Notes under the pieces: generated by a model
Databases searched by the model: none
What the model was told of the DNA's origin: nothing
Seen by the model: only the letters and a program-made list of their open reading frames with translations
Shown: one piece after another, positions 1 to 10,500 of the stretch
Numbering within the stretch: position 1 is the first letter of the stretch
How the letters are laid out: each line of letters starts with the position of its first letter
Made by a program: the position numbers and the translations under genes
DNA from: Schizochytrium sp. TIO01
Taxonomy: Eukaryota; Sar; Bigyra; Thraustochytrida; Thraustochytriidae
Length of the DNA: 64,000 bases
Assembly: GCA_004764695.1 (NCBI GenBank)
Contig: SMSO01000034.1
Location: 4,224,501-4,288,500 of the forward strand
Direction: 5' to 3'

Positions 1-3000
1 AAAAAGATCAAGGACTTCTGGGAACCAGCTCAAAAGAACTTGCTCAATGATGCTAACAAGCTCTTAGCTCGTCTCTTCAACTTTGACAAGGATAATATCC
101 CGGATCGCGTGATTCGGGACATCGAGCCATACATTGAAAGTCCAGAATTTCAGCCGAAGGAAATCGAGAAGGCTAGTAAAGCCTGTACTGCTATTTGTAT
201 GTGGGTCCGCGCTATGCACAAATACCACTATGTAGCGCTTGGAGTGGAACCTAAGCGTCAAAAGCTTGCGGAAGCTGAGGCAGAGCTCAAGGTAACAATG
301 GAAAAGCTTGATCGAGCACGTGGAGAGCTCCAAGCAGTCATGGATAATATTCAAGAACTTGAAGATGGATACAACAAATCTGTAGCCAAAAAGGAACAGC
401 TTGCTCAAGATGTTGAACAGTGCAGTGCTCGTCTCGACCGCGCTCAGAAACTAATTGGAGGTCTTGGTGGCGAAAAAGACCGCTGGACTAGTTCTGTAGC
501 TCAATTTGATCGTGATTATGTTAACCTTCTCGGCGATGTGCTGATCTCTAGTGGAGCTATTGCATATCTTGGACCTTTTACAAGTGTCTATCGTACGGAC
601 CTTACACGTGAATGGTTAAAAGAGCTCATTCGTTTGAAAGTTCCGCACACACCCGGTGTTGACATTGTAAAAACCCTAGGCGAGCCTGTGACAATTCGCT
701 CTTGGAATGTGGCAGGTTTGCCCCAAGATGCTCACTCAGTTCAAAATGCCATTATGATGGAAACTGCTCGACGATGGCCGCTTTTGATTGATCCGCAAAC
801 CCAGGCAAATCGTTTCATTAAAAACCTTGGAAAAGAGAGCAACAACGGTATTGAGGTTGTTAAACAGAGTGACAAAAATTTGCTCCGGTGCTTAGAAAAT
901 GGTTTGCGATTTGGCAAATGGGTACTTATGGAAAATGTTGGTACAAAGCTTGACGCGGCTCTTGAACCCGTATTATTGCAACAGACATTTGTTCAAGATG
1001 GACAAGTTATGATCAAATTGGGTGATAACACTGTACCGTATCATGAAGACTTTCGCTTCTTTATGACAACTAAGCTACCCAACCCTCACTATCCTCCTGA
1101 AGTTGCCGTGAAGGTAAGCCTTCTCAACTTCAGTATTACCCCTCGTGGTCTTGAAGAGCAGCTTTTGGGCATTGTCATGGTCAATGAGCTTCCTGAACTA
1201 GAGTCTCGCAAGAACGAGATTGTAGTCCAGAATGCAGCCATGGGCAAGAAGTTGAAGGAGATCGAAGACACCATTCTATACATGCTTTCGAATTCCCAGG
1301 GCAATATTCTTGATGATGCTGAGCTCATCGAAACGTTAGCAACATCCAAAGTTACATCACAAGAAATCAATTCGAAGGTCGCAGAGTCGAAGGAAACGGA
1401 GCAGGAGATTGATGCCGAGCGTGAAAAATACCGCCCGTTTGCAAAGCGCGGATCAATTCTATACTTTGCAATTGCAGACCTTAGCATTATTGATCCCATG
1501 TACGAATACTCTTTGCAATGGTATAGCCAACTTTTTGCCCAAGGCATTTTGAATAGTGAACCCAAAAGCGATATCGAGGAACGCCTTGAAGTACTGAAGG
1601 ATTTCTTTACTTACATGTTATACGAGAATGTGTGCCGTAGTTTGTTTGAAAGGCACAAGCTTATGTTTTCGTTCAATCTTGTAATTAAGATTCTCCAGGG
1701 AGATGATCTTATTGACAATGCAGAATACAGAAATCTGCTTACAGGCCAAGGCTCAGGACGTGTGTCTGACATGTCGAAGCCCGAGGGCGCTTCTTGGGTC
1801 ACTGACAAGATGTGGGGTGACATTCAAAGTGTGGCAACTCTAACGGCCTTTGGGGGTTTCGAGGAGTCCTTTATTGCACATTTAGACGAATGGAATCTAT
1901 TCTTTGATTCTGAAACATGCTTTGAGGATCCATTGCCAGGTGGCTGGGACGAAAAACTCAATGACCTACAGCGAATGCTTGTTCTTCGTGCAATCCGTCC
2001 AGATAAGATTGCAAGCGCTGTTCAGAACTATATTGTAGTTCGGTTTGGGCAGCGTTTCATTGAGCCTCCTCCTTTTGAGATTAAAAAGTGTTTTGATACC
2101 TCGGTTGTAACCACACCACTTATTTTTGTACTAACAAGTGGTAGTGATCCGACGAAATCGTACTTTGAGTTTGCAGAGACGATGGGTATGAGTGAGAAGT
2201 TAAAGAGTATTTCACTTGGGCAGGGTCAAGGTCCAATTGCAGCTCGTATGATTGAAGAAGGAATCTCCAAGGGCCTATGGATTCTTCTTCAAAATTGTCA
2301 CTTAGCAAGTTCGTGGATGGACGAGCTTGAAAGAATTGTTGAAGAAATCAAACCGGAAACCACAAACCCAGAATTCCGCCTTTGGCTCACGTCAATGCCG
2401 TCCAAAACTTTCCCTGTTTCGGTTCTTCAAGATGGTATCAAGATGACTATGGAGCCACCAAACGGTATGCGTGCAAATCTTCGTGGTGTTTACTTTAAGT
2501 TTGATGACGAGCAACTCAAGGCAACGACGAAGCCTAATGTGTATATGCGGCTTCTATTTGGTCTCTGCTTCTTTCATGCGCTAATTCAGGAGCGACGCAA
2601 ATTTGGACCCTTGGGCTGGAACGTTCCATATGAGTTTAACGAGACAGATCTAGAGATCTCCCAACGCGGTTTGGAGATGTATCTTGACGAGTATGAAGAG
2701 ATTCCTTTTGAATGTTTAACATTTTTGACTGCGCGCATCAATTATGGAGGGCGTGTCACAGATGCAATTGATATTCGTACCATGGATGTTCTTCTGGATC
2801 AATTTTATAATGCGAATGCCTTAGAAGAAGGATATAAATACTGCCCTCGTGAGGAATACTACTTGCCCACTGTAGATGAGGACAATCCTATCCGTGGTTA
2901 CAGAGCGTACATTGACTCGCTGCCTGTCAATGCACCTCCAGAGGTGTTTGGCATGAACACAAATGCGAACATTACATCAGCTCTCCAAGAAACAAATGAG

Positions 3001-3897
3001 ATGCTCGACACATTGGTCCTACTACAGCCGCGTACAAGTTCTGGTGGTGGCGCATCGCGTGAAGACATCATCGAACAAGATATCATCGACTTCCAACAGC
3101 GTCTGCCGCAGCACTTTTCCATTGAAGCTATTCGTATGGACTATCCTGTTCGTTACGAGGAGTCAATGAACACTGTTTTACAACAAGAATGTGCACGTTT
3201 TGAGCGCTTACTTGCAAACATTGAGTCAACGTTGTTTGACCTTCGCAAAGCCCTGCGAGGTTTAATGGTAATGTCCGGCGAGCTTGAGGCAATGAGTAAC
3301 TCCATGTACGCTCAGAAAATCCCGGATCTTTGGGAGTCGACCTCCTATCCCAGCTTGATGCCCTTACGAAGTTACTTTGGAGATTTTGTAAAGCGCTGTA
3401 ACTTCTTACAAGACTGGATTCAAAATGGAATGCCGTCTTCCTATTGGCTTTCAGCTTATTTCTTTCCGCAGGCCTTCTTGACAGGTCAGCTTCAGAATTA
3501 CGCCCGAAAGCATCAACTCCCCATCGACACAATTTCTTTTGATTTCCAGGTAGTTCCAGAAGCCCAAATTAGCACGCGACCTGAGGACGGTTGTTATGTT
3601 TATGGATTGTTCCTGGAGGGTGCTCGCTGGAGCTTTGATGAATTTTCTGTTGTGGATTCTTTGCCAAAGCAATTATTTGCTGAGATGGCACCAATTCACT
3701 TTGTTCCGGTGCGAGGTAAAGTCGAGACTGGTGACATGTACAGAGCACCTCTTTATAAGACATTGCGCCGTGCTGGTACGCTTTCAACAACAGGTCATTC
3801 AACAAATTTCGTCATGTTTCTTCAATTACCTTCAAATGTTGATGGTGCAAAGTGGATCAAAGCAGGAGTTGCGCTCTTTTGTTCCCTCAAGTACTAG
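1..3897 (+). CDS. Axonemal dynein heavy chain, C-terminal part (5' truncated by window edge)
   Basis: The frame is open from base 1 and ends at a TAG, so about 1,298 residues of a normally 4,000+ residue motor are visible. The fragment starts in the microtubule-binding domain (FWEPAQKNLL, LLARLFNFDKDNIP). It continues through the second stalk coiled coil, which ends at the family hallmark GGLGGEKDRW, then AAA5 (GDVLISSGAIAYLGPFT), AAA6 and the long C-terminal domain. The segment FTYMLYENVCRSLFERHKL is typical of axonemal inner-arm heavy chains. The DNAH1 or DNAH3/7/12 groups are the best guess, but the subgroup is not resolved by eye. The product would slide outer-doublet microtubules in a flagellum. 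There is no in-frame stop or intron in the visible part. Confidence 0.95.
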   Translation, partial: KKIKDFWEPAQKNLLNDANKLLARLFNFDKDNIPDRVIRDIEPYIESPEFQPKEIEKASKACTAICMWVRAMHKYHYVALGVEPKRQKLAEAEAELKVTMEKLDRARGELQAVMDNIQELEDGYNKSVAKKEQLAQDVEQCSARLDRAQKLIGGLGGEKDRWTSSVAQFDRDYVNLLGDVLISSGAIAYLGPFTSVYRTDLTREWLKELIRLKVPHTPGVDIVKTLGEPVTIRSWNVAGLPQDAHSVQNAIMMETARRWPLLIDPQTQANRFIKNLGKESNNGIEVVKQSDKNLLRCLENGLRFGKWVLMENVGTKLDAALEPVLLQQTFVQDGQVMIKLGDNTVPYHEDFRFFMTTKLPNPHYPPEVAVKVSLLNFSITPRGLEEQLLGIVMVNELPELESRKNEIVVQNAAMGKKLKEIEDTILYMLSNSQGNILDDAELIETLATSKVTSQEINSKVAESKETEQEIDAEREKYRPFAKRGSILYFAIADLSIIDPMYEYSLQWYSQLFAQGILNSEPKSDIEERLEVLKDFFTYMLYENVCRSLFERHKLMFSFNLVIKILQGDDLIDNAEYRNLLTGQGSGRVSDMSKPEGASWVTDKMWGDIQSVATLTAFGGFEESFIAHLDEWNLFFDSETCFEDPLPGGWDEKLNDLQRMLVLRAIRPDKIASAVQNYIVVRFGQRFIEPPPFEIKKCFDTSVVTTPLIFVLTSGSDPTKSYFEFAETMGMSEKLKSISLGQGQGPIAARMIEEGISKGLWILLQNCHLASSWMDELERIVEEIKPETTNPEFRLWLTSMPSKTFPVSVLQDGIKMTMEPPNGMRANLRGVYFKFDDEQLKATTKPNVYMRLLFGLCFFHALIQERRKFGPLGWNVPYEFNETDLEISQRGLEMYLDEYEEIPFECLTFLTARINYGGRVTDAIDIRTMDVLLDQFYNANALEEGYKYCPREEYYLPTVDEDNPIRGYRAYIDSLPVNAPPEVFGMNTNANITSALQETNEMLDTLVLLQPRTSSGGGASREDIIEQDIIDFQQRLPQHFSIEAIRMDYPVRYEESMNTVLQQECARFERLLANIESTLFDLRKALRGLMVMSGELEAMSNSMYAQKIPDLWESTSYPSLMPLRSYFGDFVKRCNFLQDWIQNGMPSSYWLSAYFFPQAFLTGQLQNYARKHQLPIDTISFDFQVVPEAQISTRPEDGCYVYGLFLEGARWSFDEFSVVDSLPKQLFAEMAPIHFVPVRGKVETGDMYRAPLYKTLRRAGTLSTTGHSTNFVMFLQLPSNVDGAKWIKAGVALFCSLKY

Positions 3898-4368
3898 AAA
3901 AGGTCAATTCTATCAACTTTGCAATGCAATCCTTCATGTTTCATCTGTTTCTATAATAACAGCAAAAATAATATTATATATTTTCACTTCTTTTCAGTAA
4001 ATGTTGTCGCCCACAATCTATTATTTGCTAAGAGATACTAAACCTCTCATTGAAGAAAAATCATTTTGGATTAGATGCGCGAATATTTTGCATTTAAAGA
4101 ATAAGAAAAAATCTTTTTTCATGATTAGTTGCAAGTAGACTTTGTAATGCTTTCAATGTTTGGAGAAAGCTCAACAGTTTCAGAAGCCTGTTGAGGATTG
4201 TGTATAGATCTTAAATCAACGCTCTTTCAAACGGACTCAGCTAGCGGCTCACTGACGACGAGAACATTTGGTTCATGGAAAGAAAAATAAACAAAAAGTG
4301 ACTAAGAATAGGAAACCGAAACAGCAGAAGATCAAGGTGCTTGACGCTCACGAAAGCAATTAAACGCT
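3898..4368. other. Convergent 3' spacer, no gene seen
   Basis: This 471-bp AT-rich spacer lies between the dynein stop and the stop of the EF-hand gene, which face each other. No conserved frame or RNA fold was recognised. It should hold both 3' UTRs and polyadenylation signals. Confidence 0.6.
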
Positions 4369-7300
4369 TCAACTTAATAGGAGTCGCTGGATTTCAGCAC
4401 GACTGATTGGTTCACCATCTTCACTCATACTTCCAAACACCTCATAAGCAAGATGTTTCAGATCTTTAGGTGGAAGCTGAGGACAAAGCTTTTCCAGTGC
4501 TCGACGAAGGTCTCGTAGTGATACTCGTCCAGACTTATCAACGTCCATTACCCGAAGAACACGCTGTGAGTCCAGCGCACCACCGCCTTGTCGTGCTGTG
4601 TCTCGTATTGCTCTTTTTACTAAATCAAGAGTTGACTGGAGTGTCTCTGAGATTGGATAAATGAACCGCTGAATCATACCAAAATCAAGCCCACGAGGCG
4701 GCGCAGCCCGTTCAAAATTGGCAGCTGTCCGTCCGCTCATTTCATAGAGTATTCCCTGCGCAACCCATGGATTATCATGTGCCGCCGCGAATCCCAAGTC
4801 TGTGCAGACAGCAACAATGTCTTGAAGACGAACCCTTCCTTTTCTAGCACGATCGAGGGTACGAAATGCACGACGAGAATTTTCTGTTGGGCCAGCAATT
4901 TCTTTGAGATGCTTATGGATAGCTTTGGCTGCAACTTTGGCGCTATGAAGAGCTTCTGGGTCTGTGTCTGCATCGACTTCGAGAGCGTGATTTACCGCCT
5001 CGCTGGATAGGATAGCCTGGCAAAACTCGTCCCAGTGCCATGGCTTGTTGTCCAAACCAATATCTAGAAGTCTTTGTAAGACCTCCGTATCCGCGGATCC
5101 AAGTTCAATATCCAGATTAGCTCTTACTGCAGTTTGCAAGCTCCGATGGATGGTTGAGGGGTCTTTAGAAAACCCTCTGTCCGCGTCAAGTGCTCTTTTA
5201 CGAACTGCATGTCGAAGCATGACCACCATTGATGTGACAGTACCAGAGAATCCATTAGGAATGCTGTCGTCACGCTTTGTAGTAGCCAATCTAGACCCGC
5301 ACTGTGAGTTAGTTAGCGTTGCGTTCATTGAAGCTTGAGTCAGGAGCTCAGAGAGAGTTAAAAGGTTAACTTCAATCCTACCTTGATCTGTCTGTGCAAG
5401 GTCTAAAGCTGCTTCAAGCTGCCAAGCAGGTGCAAGCAGCCCTACCTGACGCATTACACGCATAGCATCACTCCTTGGCATACGATAATCAGTCTTGCAT
5501 ATTCCAGACCTCCTACTGAGGTAGCGCTTCATGCCTTCGAAAAGGGATCCCTCTCGGGGGTTCTTCGCATGAAACTGCCTTTCTACAGCACCAGTATCTA
5601 AGAACGCAAGAAGAAACTCCGCATATCTTACCTCGCCAAGTTCATTTTTTGGAGAATGATTATATAGTACCTCAAGCTCCTGCTCATGCAACTGAGGGAT
5701 GCTACTTAAGAGTACAGCATCGAAACTTGCTTGGTCAACGTATGGGCTATTCGTTTCAGCACAAATATCACAGAAGGCCTGGTACAGGTTTTTTGTTGTA
5801 CCGCGAACTTTGCGCATGGCCATACGCAGCAGGGCATCTTGTCCATCGCGTGTATGACCTGATCTTGAAGCTCCACTTACAAATGCCTCTAGCTCAATAA
5901 ACGTAACCGTTCCGCTTCCATCAGCATCCAAACGAGACACAATATGATGCAATTGCCGCCTGTTGATATAAAAGTTTATGGATTTCAATAGATTGAAAAA
6001 TTCATCCCCTGTGAACGCATCGTCAAGTGTTGTAGCGAACCGTTTAAAGTGCCGGCTTAAGGATGGCCCTACACGTAATTGTGCTAGTTTTCTGCGTAGT
6101 TGCTCTAGCTGTTCTGCGCTAACTATGTCAACCTTTTTTCTAGACTTCTGGACTTGGAACGAAGTTTGCTCATCTCGGTTTGACGTCAACACAAACTGTC
6201 GGAAGGAAGGAAAATCAATGCTGCCGGACTTATGCGGGTCTAAAGCTCGAAGTATGCCTTGTTCTTCGAACGTACTAAGATGAAATCCCACCTTATGCAA
6301 AGATCTTGCAAAAGCTTGACTCGAAATAAGCCCAGAATGCATTGTGTCGAATGTCTGAAACGCAGCTTTTAAATTATGCTTCCCATTCCCCTCATCAGCT
6401 AGCTTCAAAAGAAGTTTCCGGACACGATTGGTTGCGAGTCCTAACTCCGCATTTTTTCGTTGGGTTTGACGTAACGGAGAAGTCGGTTGTCCATTTACAA
6501 ATTCGTTCATTTCCTTTTGTGAAACCAACCCATCCTCATCGTAATCTAGAGTGTGCATGAGATTATCCTTTTCTGAGGAGGTGAGAGGAACCACCGCATG
6601 CTGATCTACTAAGCGATGAAATTCACGACGATTGGCATGTTTGTGCCCCAACGAGTCTTCCAAATCAACTTCGTTGAGGTCTTTTCGCAACCGATCTTCA
6701 AGTACCGCTCGGCGTTTTGGTGACTTCTGTGCATCATTCTCTAACATTTCGACAATGTTTACAAAGTCAAGATACCGAACTCCAGAGTTCGAGTCAGCAT
6801 GTTTTTCGAAAGCAAGTAGCAGCTGCTTTTGTTCTTCTTTGCTTAAATCTATTCCCGCTCCACTTTGCTGGATCATGGCTTTAAGCTCTTTGCGATCGAG
6901 AACGCCATCACGATTGTGATCATAAGTGTCGAATGCAAGTCTTAAATTAATAACATAGGGAGTTTTGTCTTCCTGAGCATTAGCAAGTATTGCAATTCGA
7001 AGCTTATCCTTGGCAGAAGCAATGCGATCTTCATCCAGATTTGAAGGTGTGAATTCCCTTTCTTCTGAGCTACTTATAGTGTCCACATCTGAGTCAGATG
7101 ACCAATACAGAGCTTTCGGACGGGAGCGTTGGAATTTCTTTACACGATCCTTTGGGGTTCTGCGTCTCACTTTCTCAATTTCAGACTCGTGAGAATAATC
7201 ATCGTCCTTATTACTGTTATTGTCTTCTTCAGAGCTAGACCAAAGAAGGGGTTTCTTCGACTTTCGAGGCGTACTCGCATCAATGGAGCTATCAGTATCT

Positions 7301-7512
7301 GATGCTACATCTGGAATGTCAGAAACACTTGAGCTAGAATTAGAACAAGCATCAGACTCAGAATCAGAATGAAAGAGGAGGTCCCGTTTGAAGTTCTTTT
7401 TTGGTTTTCGCCTTCTATATTTGCGGAGTAGCCGAGAGGTGGAGGCTACTGTCTTGTTTGCAATCCGATTATTTGCATCGTCGATTCTTCGGGAAGCCCG
7501 GACGAGCCTGAG
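4369..7512 (-). CDS. Giant EF-hand repeat protein, C-terminal half (continues 7469-10867 in another frame)
   Basis: The frame is open from 7512 down to a stop at 4369, but there is no in-frame ATG before the first EF-hand pair; the first methionine lies inside it. It therefore cannot start by itself with an intact first domain and is best read as the 3' half of the preceding gene after a one-base shift. Canonical calcium loops include DHNRDGVLDRKE, DYDEDGLVSQKE, DADGSGTVTFIE and DVDKSGRVSLRD, with degenerate partners between them (HADSNSGVRYLDF, FDTMHSGLISS, LDPHKSGSIDF). The N-terminal 110 residues are low-complexity, with three basic-aromatic-SSDSD motifs. It is probably a calcium-responsive scaffold. 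An EFCAB6-like family is possible but not proven. Confidence 0.75.
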   Translation of the reverse strand, partial: LRLVRASRRIDDANNRIANKTVASTSRLLRKYRRRKPKKNFKRDLLFHSDSESDACSNSSSSVSDIPDVASDTDSSIDASTPRKSKKPLLWSSSEEDNNSNKDDDYSHESEIEKVRRRTPKDRVKKFQRSRPKALYWSSDSDVDTISSSEEREFTPSNLDEDRIASAKDKLRIAILANAQEDKTPYVINLRLAFDTYDHNRDGVLDRKELKAMIQQSGAGIDLSKEEQKQLLLAFEKHADSNSGVRYLDFVNIVEMLENDAQKSPKRRAVLEDRLRKDLNEVDLEDSLGHKHANRREFHRLVDQHAVVPLTSSEKDNLMHTLDYDEDGLVSQKEMNEFVNGQPTSPLRQTQRKNAELGLATNRVRKLLLKLADEGNGKHNLKAAFQTFDTMHSGLISSQAFARSLHKVGFHLSTFEEQGILRALDPHKSGSIDFPSFRQFVLTSNRDEQTSFQVQKSRKKVDIVSAEQLEQLRRKLAQLRVGPSLSRHFKRFATTLDDAFTGDEFFNLLKSINFYINRRQLHHIVSRLDADGSGTVTFIELEAFVSGASRSGHTRDGQDALLRMAMRKVRGTTKNLYQAFCDICAETNSPYVDQASFDAVLLSSIPQLHEQELEVLYNHSPKNELGEVRYAEFLLAFLDTGAVERQFHAKNPREGSLFEGMKRYLSRRSGICKTDYRMPRSDAMRVMRQVGLLAPAWQLEAALDLAQTDQGRIEVNLLTLSELLTQASMNATLTNSQCGSRLATTKRDDSIPNGFSGTVTSMVVMLRHAVRKRALDADRGFSKDPSTIHRSLQTAVRANLDIELGSADTEVLQRLLDIGLDNKPWHWDEFCQAILSSEAVNHALEVDADTDPEALHSAKVAAKAIHKHLKEIAGPTENSRRAFRTLDRARKGRVRLQDIVAVCTDLGFAAAHDNPWVAQGILYEMSGRTAANFERAAPPRGLDFGMIQRFIYPISETLQSTLDLVKRAIRDTARQGGGALDSQRVLRVMDVDKSGRVSLRDLRRALEKLCPQLPPKDLKHLAYEVFGSMSEDGEPISRAEIQRLLLS

Positions 7513-10500
7513 CTAGCTTCAGGGCCCGCGTTTGAGACTGTTTTTGTTTTTTGAGAGCAAGTGGCCGCAGCACATCAAGAAACTCTAGATAACGCACTTG
7601 TCCGTCACCATCTCGATCAAATCTTCGGGCTAAATCGTCAAAATCAGAGTGCAATAACCCTGGAAGATGAGTTTCTAAAACCCTACGAAATGAGGCCGAC
7701 GATATGAGATACGCATCCCCATCATCTACGCTTTCTCCTTCCTCCCCCTTTTGATTTGCAAAAGCTCGAGAAAGTGTCACAAGTGTATTCGGGTTTGCTA
7801 CAGAGGTGCAAAGGCGATCTCCAAGCAAATTTCCTGTAGTACTGGCTAGCGTGGTGTCGTTTTGGCCGTTTGACTCTACGTTTGCACGTAATTTGACGCT
7901 TGCTCGGAGACGGCGAGCCATCGAACTTGATGTGACACGAGAAATATGATCCATGTCACAATCTATGAGTTGTTTGGCCAATTCCTCGTCCATAGGTGGA
8001 GGTTGGCCAGTTTCTGCACATTGTTCCCAAAGTTTGATCTCTAAATCCTTGTTACGTTTTACAGTCAATGCGTAGCTGTTTTTAAGATCTTCCAGCTGGT
8101 TGAAGAAATTCCCATCTAAACCTGCAAGCTCTTGTTTTAGTAGACGGACATGTTCATCAATTCCAAATGTTGATGAAATTTGTGCATCTACCGCTTGCTT
8201 GGAGGCATTCGTCTTGCTGAAATCGAAAGAGTGAGAGAGAGAGACATTAGAAGGAGAATCAGATTTCTCTACCCTTTTTGGAGGGCTGAGTACCCAATGA
8301 ACAAGTTCAAGGTAGTCAACGTCTGTGTCCCGTCGGGAACTATCAAAACGAGCGTTCAAACGACTGGATTTCTTCGTTTTCTTCTTTTGAACACGGAATC
8401 GCCTCACAAGTGTCTGAGCCAACGCGATGCTTTCTGCATCTTTACCCAACATTGACTGCATGGCCCGTTCGAAAGCATCACGTGTGAGAACCTCTCTATT
8501 TTTAGAATCAAGAAGACGAAACATTTGCAGAATCGAATTTCGTTGAGCAAACCCTTGCGCCTCCAGCTTGCTTAAAACTTTCTCACGAAGCATATCCTCA
8601 TCACGATCCTTGATTAGATGTTCCAAAGCAGACGCATATGCAATCCATGAATCACCTTTATAAGACATCAGAAAACTTGCAACAATTTCCTGGAGCTCTT
8701 TCTTGGAGCACGGGAGCTTGCTTGAGAGATCGATAGCAGCATCAAGGACCCGGTAAAAGTCTGCAAATAGTATACATCCATGAATCTCTTCTTCTGAAGA
8801 TTTCGTGTCCTTTTCTAACCTAGCACACCGTCGTAAAAGTGCATTGAGTGTGATTCCCAATTCTGAGGCTTGATTTGCAAAGTCATCTACAGACGGCAAG
8901 GAACGAGCTGGAAGTTTATCACTGTATTTGGTTTCTTCTTTGTTGTCAGCCGCACTTACTAACATTTTCATGAGATCAGCGTATGCAACAGAACCGGGCG
9001 TTCCTAGTTTACGAGCGAGATGCTCGGAGATGAGTATAATTTCCTTCCTTGTAGCTTGTACTCTGACATTTTCCAAAAGGTTGCAAAATTGTGCTGTCGA
9101 AATGTAACCATTACCATCTTGATCATGAGAAAAGAAGAGACGGCGGAGTTTCCAAGAGTCAATTCCTAGAAATATGCGTTTTAGATCTTCGTCGTGGATT
9201 TGTTCAAACAGGGCTTTCTCCTCTTTCTCCTGCGATTTCAAACCTGGATGCAGGATATGACTCACGGCTTCGTCAATACTGACCGAACCTTTGTCATCGA
9301 TGTCAAGTGATTTAGCAAGTGCATGTCTTTCATCCCGGGTGCTTGGAAATGCTTTGAAAGCTGTTGCAAGTTGGCTTCGGGATACTAACCCGCAATCTGA
9401 GGTATCAAAACGTGTGAGGTGAGATCGTAAACGTGAACTAGTCCATCCCTCTTTGCGAATAGTTCGCGCCAAAGCTTCGGCCATTTTTTGGTGGTGCTGT
9501 GAGCGCCTCTTTTGAGGTGACATTTTATCTCGTTTAGATTTGGGAGAACTGTGGTGGCTTCGCTTTGATAACTGCTTCGAGGTTTGCTGTGAACTTTTGC
9601 GTGTCAGGTGAAGTTTACCATACATTAGTAGGTCCAAGAATTCCCCAAAGTCCAGTAGTCCATCTTCATTGTTGTCAAACCTATCAAAGAGCATGTTAGA
9701 GGCGTCAATATCAACACCCAAGAAAGAGCATAGGTCTTGCTGCGAAAGTGTCCCACGCTGTTGGTGATCAATACTACGAAAAAGAGCACGGCTATCAAGA
9801 CCGTATTTCTCCTTTAGAATATCGTACAGCTTATTAGCAAGATGCCGAGGCATATTCTTTCCTTTTGCTATAATCTCGCCCTTGCGAGTGTCGGTTTCAC
9901 TCTTTGCATCATTTCGCAAATAATCGTACAAAATGTCGAGTGACACAAGCCCGTTCGAACGCAGCACTTCTCGATTTCGAAGAAGGGTGTAAACCTTATC
10001 CTTAGGTGCTAAACTTGCTCCGTCATCACAAATCGTCTCCCAAAACTCATCAAAAGAAAGACTCTCAACTGTGGGCTTGTCAAGAAAAAGAGAGCACTTG
10101 CATAACTCCGAAATTAACGACTCCCACTCGACGCTGTCTTCTTCATATAGTGCATCTAACAAGTCCTCGGCCATTACTTTCCCTATGTTTCTTCGATCCA
10201 TCGCCTTGAAAAGTTTCATAGCATCACGTCGAAGACTCATATTCAAAAAAAGCTCTTCACACGCTTTCTGAAAGAGCAATTGGGACAATTCGCCTTCTTC
10301 AGCGTGCTTGAATAAGAGTCTTCGTACATCCGTGATTCCAACTTTACGAACTTCTGTGCTAAGATTAGAATTTTGCGATTTACCGTGAGAGGGTAAGGTA
10401 AGCGCACGGACAATAGCCTCGTAATCAACATGTCCATTTTCAGACTCGATGAAGCTTCCAATGAATTGCACAATGTCTTTGATACCCGCAGCTAGTTGCA

